64,000 bases of DNA from Evansella caseinilytica (GTDB lineage Bacteria; Bacillota; Bacilli; Bacillales; Salisediminibacteriaceae). The notes under the pieces are model-generated. The model worked only from the letters and a program-made list of their open reading frames with translations. It had not been told where the DNA came from and searched no databases. A program made the position numbers and the translations under genes. Positions 1-9,480 of the stretch are shown here, in pieces (position 1 is the first letter of the stretch; every line of letters starts with the position of its first letter). The stretch is from the NCBI RefSeq assembly GCF_900107275.1, contig NZ_FNPI01000012.1:103891-167890 (forward strand), given 5' to 3'.

Positions 1-217
1 TATACCGAAACGACATTTCCTCGTTCCGGCAACCGCTGCTTTTCTGTAGCATATACCTCGTTAACAGCGCACCGATGAGTGCCCGGTGCGCATCTTCCGG
101 TTTGCGATATTTTTTTATTTTGTCGCGCTTTTCCTGATCAAGATATGCCAATAGCTTTTTACACATGAAATCATCGATGTTGTTTTTGATATTTACCACA
201 TAAATTTCCGCGATCAT
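1..217 (-). CDS. 4'-phosphopantetheinyl transferase (Sfp type), N-terminal part, runs off the window
   Basis: The first 72 codons are visible; the rest lies beyond the left edge. The ATG at 217 follows GGAGG with a 6-base gap, so the start is secure. Residues 27-54 (DQEKRDKIKKY, then EDAHRALIGALLTR at 41-54) match the conserved N-terminal part of Sfp-type transferases, which carry a similar SPEKR...EDAHR..LG stretch. Enzymes of this family move the 4'-phosphopantetheine arm of coenzyme A onto a serine of carrier proteins in peptide or polyketide synthesis. The Mg-binding and catalytic C-terminal motifs are not in view, so activity cannot be judged. It is transcribed away from the rest of the window. 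Confidence 0.85.
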   Translation of the reverse strand, partial: MIAEIYVVNIKNNIDDFMCKKLLAYLDQEKRDKIKKYRKPEDAHRALIGALLTRYMLQKSSGCRNEEMSFRY

Positions 218-1489
218 ATAAAACCTCCATTCCAGCCATTGATCCGGTTTTTAATCAAAGTAAAGAGAACATTACCAGTTCTAGCGATCAGTAACGGTGG
301 GTAACAGCAGGCTGTTGACCAGCCGGGACGACACGCTTACCAACGCGGCGGCAGCGGACATGTCGTTGAGCCTGTTTGCTGATACAAGTGTAACACGACA
401 ACCATTGTATACAAAGCAAAGCCAAGGTTGGTAGATGTTCGAACATCCTCTAAAAGATTATCCCACAATTGGGGGATCTTCAATGATTTTGCTTTCGGCA
501 GCCTGCGGCAAGCTCAGCGAGAAAAACGTTGAGAAATAGCTGAAGCGTTTTTCATGAACAAAGCAGCCAGAGTGGAAGGAATTTTTTATGCAAAAGGCTT
601 AACCATTCCTTCAATTGAGGGGCAGAAAAAATGAAAAGTGTAGAAATCATTTCTTTCGTTTACATTTATAAGAAACAATATTATACTTGCATTAACGAAG
701 AATTTTCGTAATATTGCAAACTGTGACATAATATTCGATTGGGAGTTTTTTAATCGGAAATGGATGAAGCAAATCGTGCGTTTAAGGGGGTAAAACGAAT
801 TCTCTTCTATATAAAAAATGTGTTCGCTTGTAGCTTCAAAATTCAACACGATAATCCCCTTTTGATGAAAAATAATTGGTACTGCGTGAATTGGTGAGGT
901 TCTCATATTATCACCGATCGATGATTACATAAGCACCAAGCTTCGAAACATCACCGAACGATGACGTGTTTTTTGCCTCTTGGATTAGCAGAATATCGAT
1001 GTTTCTGTTTACTGCGTATTTCCAGCAAATGTTTAATGTAAGCCGATCCTGTCAAAGTAAAATTTTATAATATTAATTTAGTAGTCGTGTGTCTTCAACA
1101 AGGAGGACGAGCAGGGGGAAGAAGGTCAAGGCGCGGCAGTCGCGAGCAGCGGAGCGTACACCATAAGTACGTGAGCAGCAGAGGGACAACACAACGAAGA
1201 AATTCGCGAGGCTATGTTTCCCGGTCTTTTTGAACATCCTTAAGTAGTAAAGGTGGACAAGTTCCATGGTAATGAACGTTGTTCAACATCGCCGTTTCTC
1301 CACATAAATAAGTGATAAAAAAATGCCTTAACTAACTTTTAAGGAACGTGTGCTCGTTATGAGGGGAGTTTGTTCGCACCTAATGTTTCGTTCGAGGTGT
1401 AGCACTAAATCAGCTCTAGTCATTAGGCTAGCGTTGAAGCGGAAAGGTAATTTCCGAGAGTCTACAAAATGAGAATGGAGGGAATTAAA
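218..1489. other. Long stretch without a convincing gene; contains an R2 repeat copy
   Basis: About 1.27 kb separates the phosphopantetheinyl transferase from the first secreted-protein gene. The only sizeable open frame (586-906, minus strand, 106 codons) has a weak ribosome binding site and an unrecognised product. Two similar 16-base direct repeats (ATCACCGATCGATGA and ATCACCGAACGATGA) lie at about 910-965. An R2 repeat copy fills about 1078-1244. The rest shows nothing I can name. Confidence 0.5.
1078..1244 (-). repeat. R2 intergenic repeat, copy 1
   Basis: Read on the minus strand it starts GGATGTTCAAAAAGACCGGG and continues for about 165 bases. It shares blocks with 45115-45275, with a fragment at 21538-21655 (CCTCTGCTG, TTCACGTAC, GACTGCCGCGC) and with a short piece at 7255-7298. 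The GTTCAAAAAG start resembles the termini of the MITE family, so the two may be related, but the interior differs. Confidence 0.6.
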
Positions 1490-1903
1490 TTGAAGAAAAT
1501 TCTTTCTAGTTTCATCATTTGTTTCTTCATCATTTCTCTAGGGTTGACGGTAAGTGCAGAAGAAATAAGCCGTAATGTTGAAGCTGATTATACACCTGCA
1601 GAAGAAGTTTCACCCATGGCTACATCAGCAACTATTTCACCAGCTTCACAAACTATACGTGGTTCTCAAGCTACTGCTAATTGAACATTAAGTTGGAGTG
1701 GATCAACCCCTTTTACTGTGTGGTTCAAAAAGACAGCGACGGCAGATTATAAACGTATCTTAACAAATACTTACGCTTCCTCAGTTAGACATGGAGAAAC
1801 ATATCATTCGACTTCACCTGGCAGGTATGATGTAGCTTTATTAGTTGAAGGCAAAAACGGACCGAGAACAGCAAGCGGAGTTGTATATCATCAAATGAAT
1901 TAG
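1490..1903 (+). pseudogene. Small secreted Ig/PKD-like protein with an in-frame TGA
   Basis: The reading frame begins at TTG 1490, seven bases after GGAGGG, and reads as a 137-residue protein if the TGA at 1682-1684 (codon 65) is passed. The N-terminus (KKILSSFIICFF...) is a signal peptide closely resembling that of the gene at 62210. The part after the TGA is a beta-rich domain with SWSGSTPF and GRYDVALLVEG stretches typical of Ig or PKD-like folds. The codon is most simply a former TGG, giving an N-W-T-L-S-W series. Selenocysteine is possible in a genome with sel genes but poorly supported. It precedes a decayed ABC transporter, as the intact paralogue precedes an FtsX permease. Confidence 0.6.
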
Positions 1904-1963
1904 AGCTGCATGCTGGAAATGGACTGTCTTTCATAGCTTGAAAGATGGTTCATTTCTATATTA

Positions 1964-2210
1964 GAGCGTGTTCAAAAAGGGAATGGTTCCGCTCGATGCG
2001 CCATCTATGAGAAAACCACTCATAGCTGGCAGGAAAAGAATGCATCGGCTCCACTCATTGTCTCTTCCTCTGCTAGTAGAGCGCCGACGTCTGTCCAAGT
2101 GCCATCGCGTGCGATGACACGATGTGACAGTTCGCAGTGTCTCAGTGAAGAACGGCTCATTGCTTCGTATTTGTTCAAAAAGATAAAAAGCGATCTTTTT
2201 GAACAAACAC
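1964..2210 (-). mobile_element. MITE copy 1
   Basis: The 247-bp element begins GAGCGTGTTCAAAAAGG and ends with the complement of GTGTTTGTTCAAAAAGA, a pair of imperfect terminal inverted repeats. It is flanked by the 5-bp direct repeat TATTA at 1959-1963 and 2211-2215. The end at 2168-2210 forms a long hairpin. It lies between the secreted-protein gene and the ATPase gene, so it may separate their transcription. No open reading frame is evident inside. Confidence 0.85.
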
Positions 2211-2231
2211 TATTAATACGGAGGTATTACC

Positions 2232-2940
2232 ATGATTAAGCTTACAAATGTCAACAAAATGTTTCACAGTGTGGAACCCGTTCATGCATTGGCGGAAGTT
2301 TCCTTTCATGTAAAAAACGCGAATTGGGTTACTGTTCTTGGTCCGTCTGGTTCAGGGAAAACGACGCTTCTTAATGTCATTAGCGGGATGGAACAGATTG
2401 ATTCAGGAGATATGGATGTTGACGGCCAATCCTTACTGTCGATTTCGGCAGCCGAGCTTCAAATTTTCGCCGCAACACCATCGGCTATATATTTCAGGAT
2501 TATCGATTGTTTGATCAATTTTCCGTTATCGATAACGTCATGCTGCCGCAGGTTCCATACCGTTCCCGGAAAGACATTGAAATAACGGCGCACACACTCC
2601 TGCAGCGATTAAATATGGGCACCGGGTGACGCATTTCCCCGCTGAATTATCCGGAGGGGAAAAGCAGCGAACGGCTATTGCCAGAGCATTGATCAATCAG
2701 CCGAAAATTCTTTTATGCGATGAACCTACCGGAAATTTGGACAGTAAAAACCGCAATGATATTTTACAATTGCTAAAGGAGCTTCAGGAAGACGGTTTAA
2801 CAATTTTGTTTGTCACTCATGATACCGAGGTTGCCAAAGCTGGTGACCGGGTGTTTTTCATGAAGGATGGTCGGCTGATGGAAACCGACAATAGTCATGG
2901 GCAAGAATTAGTCTTATCTGACGGGGAGACAGGACGATGA
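2232..2940 (+). pseudogene. ABC transporter ATP-binding protein (LolD/MacB type), two frameshifts
   Basis: The ATG at 2232 follows GGAGG. Walker A (GPSGSGKT, residues 37-44), the signature LSGGEKQR, Walker B (ILLCDEPTGNLD) and the VTHD switch are all present, but in three frames. A base is missing near 2461 (CAAATTTTC, where CAAAATTTTC restores NFRRNTIGYIFQDYR). Another is missing near 2619 (GGGCACCGG, where GGGCCACCGG restores the frame into THFPAELSGG). With both repaired it is a full-length ATPase of about 235 residues that would energise the permease starting at 2937, whose ATG overlaps its TGA. Either these are true mutations or assembly errors; the neighbouring defects favour decay. Confidence 0.8.
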
Positions 2941-5557
2941 ACAAGGTAATTTTTCAGAATTTGCGGTTCAGAAAATGGGTTGTTCTTTTATGGCTGATGG
3001 CGGTGGCTGCGATTTTTTCCATTCTTCCCCTCTGCTTTACTCTTTTGCAAGATGTATCAATGCAAGCGGAAAGCGATGTGACGTATTATGCCAGGGGAAG
3101 CTATGATTTACTGATCAGACCGCAGGAAAACATCAGTGATATTGAAAGGGAACTGGGGATTGTTCACGAAAATTATTTAGGTGCTGGCAACGGCGGCATT
3201 TCCGTCGAACAATGGCAAAGCATTAAAGCAAGAGAAGATATTGACATTGCCGCCCCTGTTTCGTCATTAGGTTATTTTACGGGAATCTCGACAAATTTTG
3301 CTGTTCAGCCGTTTCCTTCCAGTTCCACGAGATACAGGACGGAACTGCTAACAACGGATAACATACATACATATACTATTGACAGCTTTGACGGAATTTT
3401 ACTGGAATCCTCCCGCCCCGCATCGTCGTTTATGGATCATCATGGCAACCCGCCATTTGATGCAATAATTGCCGATTTGCGGTTAATGAGTGAATTTCAG
3501 AAAAAAATACACAGTTTTTGCTTCCGAATACGTATCATTTATTGGTTGGAATTGATCCGGAAGAAGAGGAGAAGCTGACCGGGATCGCTTTCGATGATAT
3601 TTCCGAGGCGTCGCCAAGCGGAGGATGGGGACAGACGTTTGCCGGCGAAGGGGTTGTAGAGAAAGTCATTCCGGTAATGGAACTGCGGGATTGGCAGGTG
3701 CCGCTGCAGACGCGTATTCAGGTGGAGGAATTGAATATCGATCCTGAGCAAACGGCGGGCTATCGTCAGCGGCTCGGCTTGACTGATAATGAAGAGGAGT
3801 GGCCGTTTTACTTTATTCACCAATTTGACAATGAGGAATATGAAAAAATATTCGTTGAGCTGATGAACTATCCGGCGGAAAAAACGGATGTCGTCAATGC
3901 TGACCTCGGACCCTACCTTACGCCATTTATGGTCGATTATGAATCGCTTGTCATTTCTCAAGACGGCGAAGTGGATTTTATGGTGGCGGACGGAACAAAT
4001 ATTGGTTTAGTCAGTTTAAATTCTACGCCAGTTTTTTACCGTGTGTCTGCGGTTGAATATGAAATACATGGAGAACGGCTGCAAGTAAAACAAACAGGGG
4101 AAGACCAAGGGGTGCCGCTATACCGCCAAGTGGAGAAGCAGGGGAAAGATGTAGCGGAATCAATAGAACAGGAGGAAATGATTCCATTTATTCTTGATCC
4201 CGTAGGCACGTTTACCATCGGAGAATACGAAGAAAGTCTCGCTGCAAGTCCGCTTGGGTTCTATCAGCTTGCTCCTGTGTATTATCTCGGCACGGAGAAG
4301 GAGGAGAAGCTGGAAATGACAGCCACGGTGAAGCCGGGAAGCTTTGTGACGGCACCAGCGCAAGGTGTGACGAATATTGCTTCGGCTGCAGCGATAAAAG
4401 AAAATCCAATTGATGCCATTCGTGTGCGCGTTGCCGATATTGACGGTTATACTTCAGAGGCAGCGGCGAAAATCACGCAGATTGCTGAAGAGATTGAAGC
4501 AATGGGGCTGCATGTGACAGTGATTGCCGGAGCTTCTCCGCAGAAAATGGAAGTGGAAGTAGAGGGACTTGGTTTAGTGGAGGAAGCATGGACGACGCTT
4601 GGAGCTGCCGGTACGATTATCTCGCTCTGGAACAGTAATAATGTTTTGTTAAGTCTGTCGTTTCTATTCGTAAGCATTGTTTATCTTATTCACCGCCAAC
4701 GTTCTTGGTATTTACAAGCTCAGAAGGAAATGAACATTATGTACCAATTAGGCTGGCGGGCGAAGGAGGCTGTCCGGATAGCGGTGTCGGAACAGCTCAT
4801 CATGTTTTTGGCAGCAGCGGTTGTTTCTGCACTGATTTTATTGATTATCAAAAGCGTTTTTCAGCTTTCCTACATTATATTTGTTTGGATGCTGTTCCTT
4901 GTTTTGGTTACTATGGTTCTTTCCGTTTTGCTGATTTCCAAGCAGGTTAGGCGGTGCTTTCATCGGCAGGTGGATGAAAAAAAACTGGTTAAAAAACGAC
5001 ATCCGCTTTCGCCCCGGTCGTACACAGTAAAAAACATTCATTACTTTCGCAAGCTGATTGTCCATTCGTTTATGCAAATTGTTGTTATCAGTGCCACTGC
5101 GCCGCTGGTGTACTTGTCTGTCGGTGTTACTCAGGAGCAAGCGGGAATTACCTTGCTTGGCCAATATATTAATGCTCAAATCAGCGAATTACACATCGTG
5201 TTGATCATCGGTGCTTATATACTGACGATGGTGACGTTAACAGAAAACATCTTTTCCATGCTAAAAACGAGGAAAAAAGAGATCGGCACCTTTCGTTCAT
5301 TGGGATGGAAATTCCGTCATATTTTTCATTTGTATGCCGCGGAAACGGCGTTATGGACTGGCGCAGCAATATGTATTGGTCATGGACTGTGCTTCATCGT
5401 TTATTCGTTATTTTTTCCGATTACTGCAAAAGCAGTCGTGCTGCTCTTGGCTTCCAGCAGCGGATTATTTGCAATGATGTTTCTCTGTTCATCGCTCGTA
5501 ATTTACTATTATCTCAGGAAAAATATCGAGAAGATCACAGCGTATACTTCGTTGTAA
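2937..5557 (+). pseudogene. FtsX/MacB-type ABC permease with large outer domain, frameshifted
   Basis: The gene is about 870 codons long and is broken once in a run of seven A bases at 3501-3507. One part spans 2937-3578 and the continuation is read to 5557. The N-terminus has one membrane segment (residues about 13-35), followed by an extracellular domain of some 500 residues. Then come three membrane segments, a linker, and a second FtsX-like block of three or four segments, ending near YYYLRKNIEKI. The first 200 residues align with the permease at 62679 (RGSYDLL, ENYLG.G.GGIS, APV.SLGYFT). It forms an operon with the ATPase through an ATGA overlap. MacB-type permeases usually move or release substrates at the membrane surface rather than import them. 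The substrate is unknown. Confidence 0.8.
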
Positions 5558-5807
5558 TTGTAAAAGCCATCAAAGCTGGTGAGCTGTACGAATCGGGGAA
5601 GCTGGCAACAGGCCATGCAACAGCGGAACAGCCTGTCATTTATCTACTGACTGCGGGTGATGCTTTTGTCATCAAACCATCTTCATCAGAATAGCGGTGC
5701 GAGTAAATAATTGAATAAAAGCGATAGGTTTGATAACTGACCGCTTGTGTTTCGTTATTTTTATCGAACATTAACGAAATGGACGCTGTATTGTTACCGA
5801 GATATGT

Positions 5808-6035
5808 CTAGCCATCAGCTTCCATCATTTCGATGAAAGGCGGAAAATCATCTTTACTGACTAAATATTCGTTTGGATTTTTCCAGACAACAACGATATC
5901 ATTTTGAAAAATGGACTTTTTTGTAATGGCGATCATCGCGGAAAGCGGTTCTTCGTGAGCAAGTATATCACTGTTCGCGAGGAAAAAGAAGACCGGTATG
6001 ATACATACTCCCAAAAAAAAATTTGATTTTTTCAT
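5808..6035 (-). CDS. Small secreted protein, unknown
   Basis: This is a 75-residue protein with a good site (GAGGTGATCCT before ATG). The N-terminus KKSNFFLGVCIIPVFFFLA is a signal peptide or single membrane anchor, probably cleaved after residue 26 (ILAHEE). The remaining 50 residues (SIFQNDIVVVWKNPNEYLV) match no family I know. It is convergent with the decayed permease. The function is not assigned. Confidence 0.6.
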   Translation of the reverse strand: MKKSNFFLGVCIIPVFFFLANSDILAHEEPLSAMIAITKKSIFQNDIVVVWKNPNEYLVSKDDFPPFIEMMEADG

Positions 6036-6310
6036 AGGATCACCTCATGAAAATCAACGCTTCTTCCTATTTAGATTGTAATCCTGTTATTTCCAAATGT
6101 AAACACCAGGATCAACGCGGAGCATCAATTTTTTCTACTGAAATGAGATTTCATGAAGGGCAAAGCTAGCCTTGCATCCGGTCCTAAAGCAAAGAGCAAC
6201 GAACTGTTAGAAAAGAAGCCGTTGTGAAACGGAATTGTGTGGAAATCCGTCTATTAATAAAAGATCGTGTCATTGCGAAAAAAGAGAAGAAGACAGGAGT
6301 GGAAAGAAAG

Positions 6311-6640
6311 ATGACGGAAGATTTTTATTGCGATGAAGTATTAAGCGGAAAAACGCCGGTAAAGAAAGTAATGGAAACAGCAAATGTTCTCGCGTATTAT
6401 CACACCAAGCCTTTTTATCCGGTTCACATTGTCGCTATTCCGAAAAGACATATTCCATCGCTGATTACATTGGAGGACAGTGATAACGAGCTACTGCTTG
6501 AATTGTTCAGTGTCATAAAAAAAGTTGCGGCGGAGGTTACAGCCGCGCATGGTGCGTGCAGGGTCATCACCAATTTAGGCAACTACCAGGATTCCAAGCA
6601 TCTTCACTGGCATATCGTCTCGGGAGCACCGTTGAAATAG
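6311..6640 (+). CDS. HIT (histidine triad) family protein
   Basis: The protein has 109 residues. The start at ATG 6311 is preferred over upstream in-frame codons because GGAGTGG lies just before it. The C-terminus carries HLHWHIVSG, the histidine triad H-x-H-x-H-x, whose middle histidine attacks the alpha-phosphate of nucleotide substrates. HIT proteins hydrolyse or transfer nucleotides from phosphoramidates, AMP-lysine or dinucleoside polyphosphates. An N-terminal Cys near CDEVLSG sits where many HIT proteins have a zinc Cys pair, but the full C-x-x-C is absent. It stands alone, so the physiological substrate is not indicated. Confidence 0.88.
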   Translation: MTEDFYCDEVLSGKTPVKKVMETANVLAYYHTKPFYPVHIVAIPKRHIPSLITLEDSDNELLLELFSVIKKVAAEVTAAHGACRVITNLGNYQDSKHLHWHIVSGAPLK

Positions 6641-6998
6641 ACTGCCCTGGGAAGCGTGGACAAACACCATGGGAAAATGGGGAGCGTCAGGAATGAAACA
6701 CCTTGCTTTTCCTGACCGGGGGACAGCGGATACTTTCCTTTGGGCACGGTGAAACAGCAGCAGCGGACAATGTCGTTCATCCGCTCCCTCTATTTTTTTA
6801 GGCGTGCAAAGAAGGTGCGGGCATATACAGTGAATTTCACGCAAAAAACTGGAGAAGATTATCTCTCACCATTATCACTGTCAGCACGCCGTTTGCCGCG
6901 GGATGGGGACAGCAGCCGTGTTCATCATTACCATCTATCTGAATCGGCTGTTGCGATTTTTTGGTCGGCAGAGAAAAAAGTTGTTGCTCAAGGACAAG
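6641..6998. other. Intergenic stretch with nothing recognised
   Basis: The 358 bases between the HIT gene and the next convergent gene have overlapping short frames on both strands. None has a good ribosome binding site or a recognisable product. A run CAGCGGACAATGTCGTT at about 6763 resembles CAGCGGACATGTCGTT at about 352, perhaps a remnant of a shared repeat. Confidence 0.4.
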
Positions 6999-7226
6999 TC
7001 ATTTTTTTCCGAGCTTGCTTTTCAGCTCGAGTAATTCTGCCAGTGCGCCGCAGGCAAGATAATACGCCATTTTCTTCTCCATGATTTCTTCTTCACGGCT
7101 CGTTTGTTTGTCCGCCGCCCTGTTTACCTGCTCTAATGCTTCAAAGGCTGACTGCTTGGCAGCGGCTTGTGATTCGATCCTTTTTCCCACGTAATCCAAC
7201 AATTGATTATCCATCACTGAAACCAT
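6999..7226 (-). CDS. Small cytosolic helical protein, unknown
   Basis: The protein has 75 residues and starts at ATG 7226 after GAGG eight bases upstream. It is highly charged and rich in Ala, Glu and Lys (ESQAAAKQSAFEALEQVNRA, then EEEIMEKKMAYYLACGALAE), which predicts two long helices or a coiled coil. It has no signal peptide and no known motif. A Cys at AYYLACGAL is its only one. It is convergent with the HIT gene and divergent from the TRAP operon. The function is unknown. Confidence 0.6.
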   Translation of the reverse strand: MVSVMDNQLLDYVGKRIESQAAAKQSAFEALEQVNRAADKQTSREEEIMEKKMAYYLACGALAELLELKSKLGKK

Positions 7227-7458
7227 CCTTTTTTCCTCAAGTTTATTTGTTCCTTCCCCATGTTTCCCGGACTTTTTGAGCGTCTTCCTGGATTGTACCA
7301 TATATTGGAGGCTCGTTGTTGTTTTTCCTGCCGTTTTCGGATATTAGCCAAAAACCAAAGTTGAGACGCTCCGTTTGCCACATTGCGAACAAGTACAAAA
7401 CCCTTACTTTCTGTCCAAAAAAAGAAAAACCTAAAAAAATCACAAAAAAACCTAAAAA

Positions 7459-7472
7459 TGAAAGCGTTCTCA
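7459..7472 (+). promoter_or_regulatory. CRE box (CcpA site) before the TRAP operon
   Basis: TGAAAGCGTTCTCA fits the Bacillus CRE consensus TGWNANCGNTNWCA at every defined position. It lies 60 bases before the dctQ start. Carbon catabolite control of an organic-acid or sugar-acid transporter is expected biology. I cannot see whether it lies inside or downstream of the promoter. Confidence 0.7.
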
Positions 7473-7531
7473 CGAGCGTGAATGTCGCTTACAATGAAAA
7501 TGATCTTGAAAGGAAGGGAGATGAACAGCAC

Positions 7532-8041
7532 TTGCTCGGAATGTTGAAAAAAATTGCCGCCGGTCTGGACCGGCTGGTGGAGCTTTTGGCATTAACTTCA
7601 TTAGCGCTCATGGTTATGATTGTTACCGTACAAGTTTTTACTAGAACGTTCGGAAACTTTGTTTTCTACTGGTCGGAGGAAATAACTTTGATGCTTCTGA
7701 TCTGGACGGCCTTTTTGGGCATTGCTCTCGGCTTCAGGGAAATGCTTCATCTATCGATGGATTCGCTGGCACGGCGGCTCCCGGCAACGGTTCAGAAAAT
7801 GCTTGCCAAACTGATTACGGTCGTTATTTTTCTGTTCGGACTGTATTTGGCCGTTTACGGCTGGGAGTATACGGAACTGATGCACCCTAATACGCTATCA
7901 GCGACAGGCTGGCCCCGCAGTGTACAGTATATGATTGTGCCGATTTCGGGAGTGATGATTTGCAGTTATTCAATGCTGCAGCTTTTCGGAGTGAACACCC
8001 GGAGACAAGTCGGTCTGGACGGAGAGGAAGAGGTGGAGTAA
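7532..8041 (+). CDS. dctQ: TRAP transporter small permease, DctQ type
   Basis: The protein has 169 residues with four membrane segments, including LALTSLALMVMIVTVQVFTR and an amphipathic FREMLHLSMDSLARRLP loop. The DctQ signature WSEEI (about residue 50) followed by L.IWTAFLG.A.GFRE is clear. The start is taken at TTG 7532, about 11 bases after AAGGGAG; the in-frame ATG ten codons... further in is too far from that site, and the nearer ATG is out of frame. TRAP small subunits join the large membrane subunit to use the sodium gradient for uptake of carboxylates. The stop abuts the dctM start. Confidence 0.85.
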   Translation: MLGMLKKIAAGLDRLVELLALTSLALMVMIVTVQVFTRTFGNFVFYWSEEITLMLLIWTAFLGIALGFREMLHLSMDSLARRLPATVQKMLAKLITVVIFLFGLYLAVYGWEYTELMHPNTLSATGWPRSVQYMIVPISGVMICSYSMLQLFGVNTRRQVGLDGEEEVE

Positions 8042-9325
8042 ATGTTAGGAACGATCGTTTTGTTTGCCAGTTTTCTGGTTCTGCTGCTGCTTGGTTTTCC
8101 CGTGGCATTGGTGCTTTCTGGTTCAGCGCTGATCACCATGCTTGTTCTCGATATTTCGCTGGCAACCGTTGTCCCGAACCTTGTGCAGGGAGTGAATTCT
8201 TATACATTGTTGGCGGTGCCGTTCTTTATTCTGGCAGGGCAGCTGATGAGTGAAGGCGGCCTTGCGCTGCGCCTGATCAACATGGCGAACCTCCTCGTCG
8301 GCATGATCCGCGGCGGGCTGGCGATGGTGAACTGTTTTACGAGTCTGCTGTTCGGCAATATTTCCGGTTCAGCGGTAGCGGATGTATCCTCCGTCGGGTC
8401 GGTGATGATACCGATGATGAAAAAGAAAGGCTATGATAAAGATTATACCGTTGCCGTGACTGCCGCCAGTTCGATTCAGGGCGTTATCATGCCGCCGAGC
8501 CACAACATGATTTTGTATGCGCTCGCTGCCGGCGGTGTTTCCATTTCATCCTTATTTTTGGCAGGGATCGTTCCGGCGGTGATCCTGCTGATCGGATTAA
8601 TGACCACGTCCTACATCATTGCCGGGAAAAGAGGCTATGAAAAAGGGGAGCCCGTACCTTTACGTCAGGTGCCGAAAATCCTTTTGGACGGCATCCTCTC
8701 GATGATGACCGGGGTGATTATCCTTGGCGGGATTTTCTCCGGGAAATTCACGGCAACGGAATCTGGGGCGATTGCCTGCCTGTATGCTTTTATCCTCGTT
8801 TTTTTCGTCTATCGTGAAATTCCTTTATCTCAATTTGGGGTTATTTTGAAAAAAACGTTCCGCACGATTTCGATGGTGCTGTTTTTAATCGCCGCTTCGA
8901 AAGCGTTCGCCTTTATTTTAACGTATCTGCAAATTCCGGGTATGATGACGGATTTCTTGCTGACATTGTCCGACAACCGGGTTGTCATCATCTTGATTAT
9001 TACCGTGTTGCTGCTGTTATTAGGCGCGCCGCTGGACATGGCGCCGTTAATTTTAATCATGACGCCGATACTTTATCCGGTCGTTGTCGGTACTCTGGGA
9101 ATGGATCCGGTGCACTTCGGCATCATCATGATTTTGAATTTAGGCATCGGGCTGATTACACCGCCTGTTGGAACCGTTTTGTTTACCGGTTGTGCTATCG
9201 GCAAGGTGTCCATTGAAAAGGGAGCGAAGGCGCTGATCCCATTTTATCTCGTGATGGTTGCGATTTTATTGCTGTTAACATTCGTTCCCGGAATCGTTAT
9301 GTGGCTGCCTGACACCTTCGGATAA
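8042..9325 (+). CDS. dctM: TRAP transporter large permease, DctM type
   Basis: The protein has 427 residues and about 12 membrane segments. Typical DctM stretches include VPFFILAGQLMSEGG near residue 57, GNISGSAVADVSSVGS near 105, PPSHNMILYA near 152, and TPPVGTVLFTG near 375. This is the transport channel that takes substrate from the DctP binding protein and couples it to sodium. It follows dctQ with no gap, so translation is probably coupled. The length matches the family (about 425). Substrates of the family include C4-dicarboxylates, sugar acids and other organic acids; sequence alone does not decide which. Confidence 0.93.
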   Translation: MLGTIVLFASFLVLLLLGFPVALVLSGSALITMLVLDISLATVVPNLVQGVNSYTLLAVPFFILAGQLMSEGGLALRLINMANLLVGMIRGGLAMVNCFTSLLFGNISGSAVADVSSVGSVMIPMMKKKGYDKDYTVAVTAASSIQGVIMPPSHNMILYALAAGGVSISSLFLAGIVPAVILLIGLMTTSYIIAGKRGYEKGEPVPLRQVPKILLDGILSMMTGVIILGGIFSGKFTATESGAIACLYAFILVFFVYREIPLSQFGVILKKTFRTISMVLFLIAASKAFAFILTYLQIPGMMTDFLLTLSDNRVVIILIITVLLLLLGAPLDMAPLILIMTPILYPVVVGTLGMDPVHFGIIMILNLGIGLITPPVGTVLFTGCAIGKVSIEKGAKALIPFYLVMVAILLLLTFVPGIVMWLPDTFG

Positions 9326-9390
9326 AACACCATGATTTGCTGTAAAAAACGTTAAGTGAATAGTCGCTTTTTGAACACTTTCATATCAAG

Positions 9391-9404
9391 AAACCGTGGT
9401 TTCC
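9391..9404 (+). other. Small hairpin between dctM and dctP
   Basis: GAAACCGTGGTTTC is a 6-bp inverted repeat with a two-base loop in the 155-base gap between dctM and dctP. It could stabilise or attenuate the transcript and so set the higher amount of binding protein usual in TRAP systems. This is an inference only. Confidence 0.3.
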
Positions 9405-9480
9405 TTTACTGGTTGAAGCACGTCCCAGAAAGTCATTTTTTTATAAACATTTACTCAAATAAACGCAAGGAGAGGGTAAT

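Noticed and set aside
586..906. 106-codon minus-strand frame
   Set aside because: Only a weak GGTGAT site, unusual composition with many Phe and Ile, and no recognisable family; kept as part of the intergenic description.
1682..1707. Selenocysteine codon with SECIS in the first secreted protein
   Set aside because: The hairpin has only four pairs and its loop begins 11 bases after the TGA; surrounding genes are broken, so a nonsense mutation is simpler. Retained as a finding, not as a call.
5305..5694. Frame overlapping and following the permease end, with a tail ending IKPSSSE
   Set aside because: Mostly a shadow of the permease; the part beyond 5557 has no start or ribosome binding site. 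It might be the tail of a lost gene.
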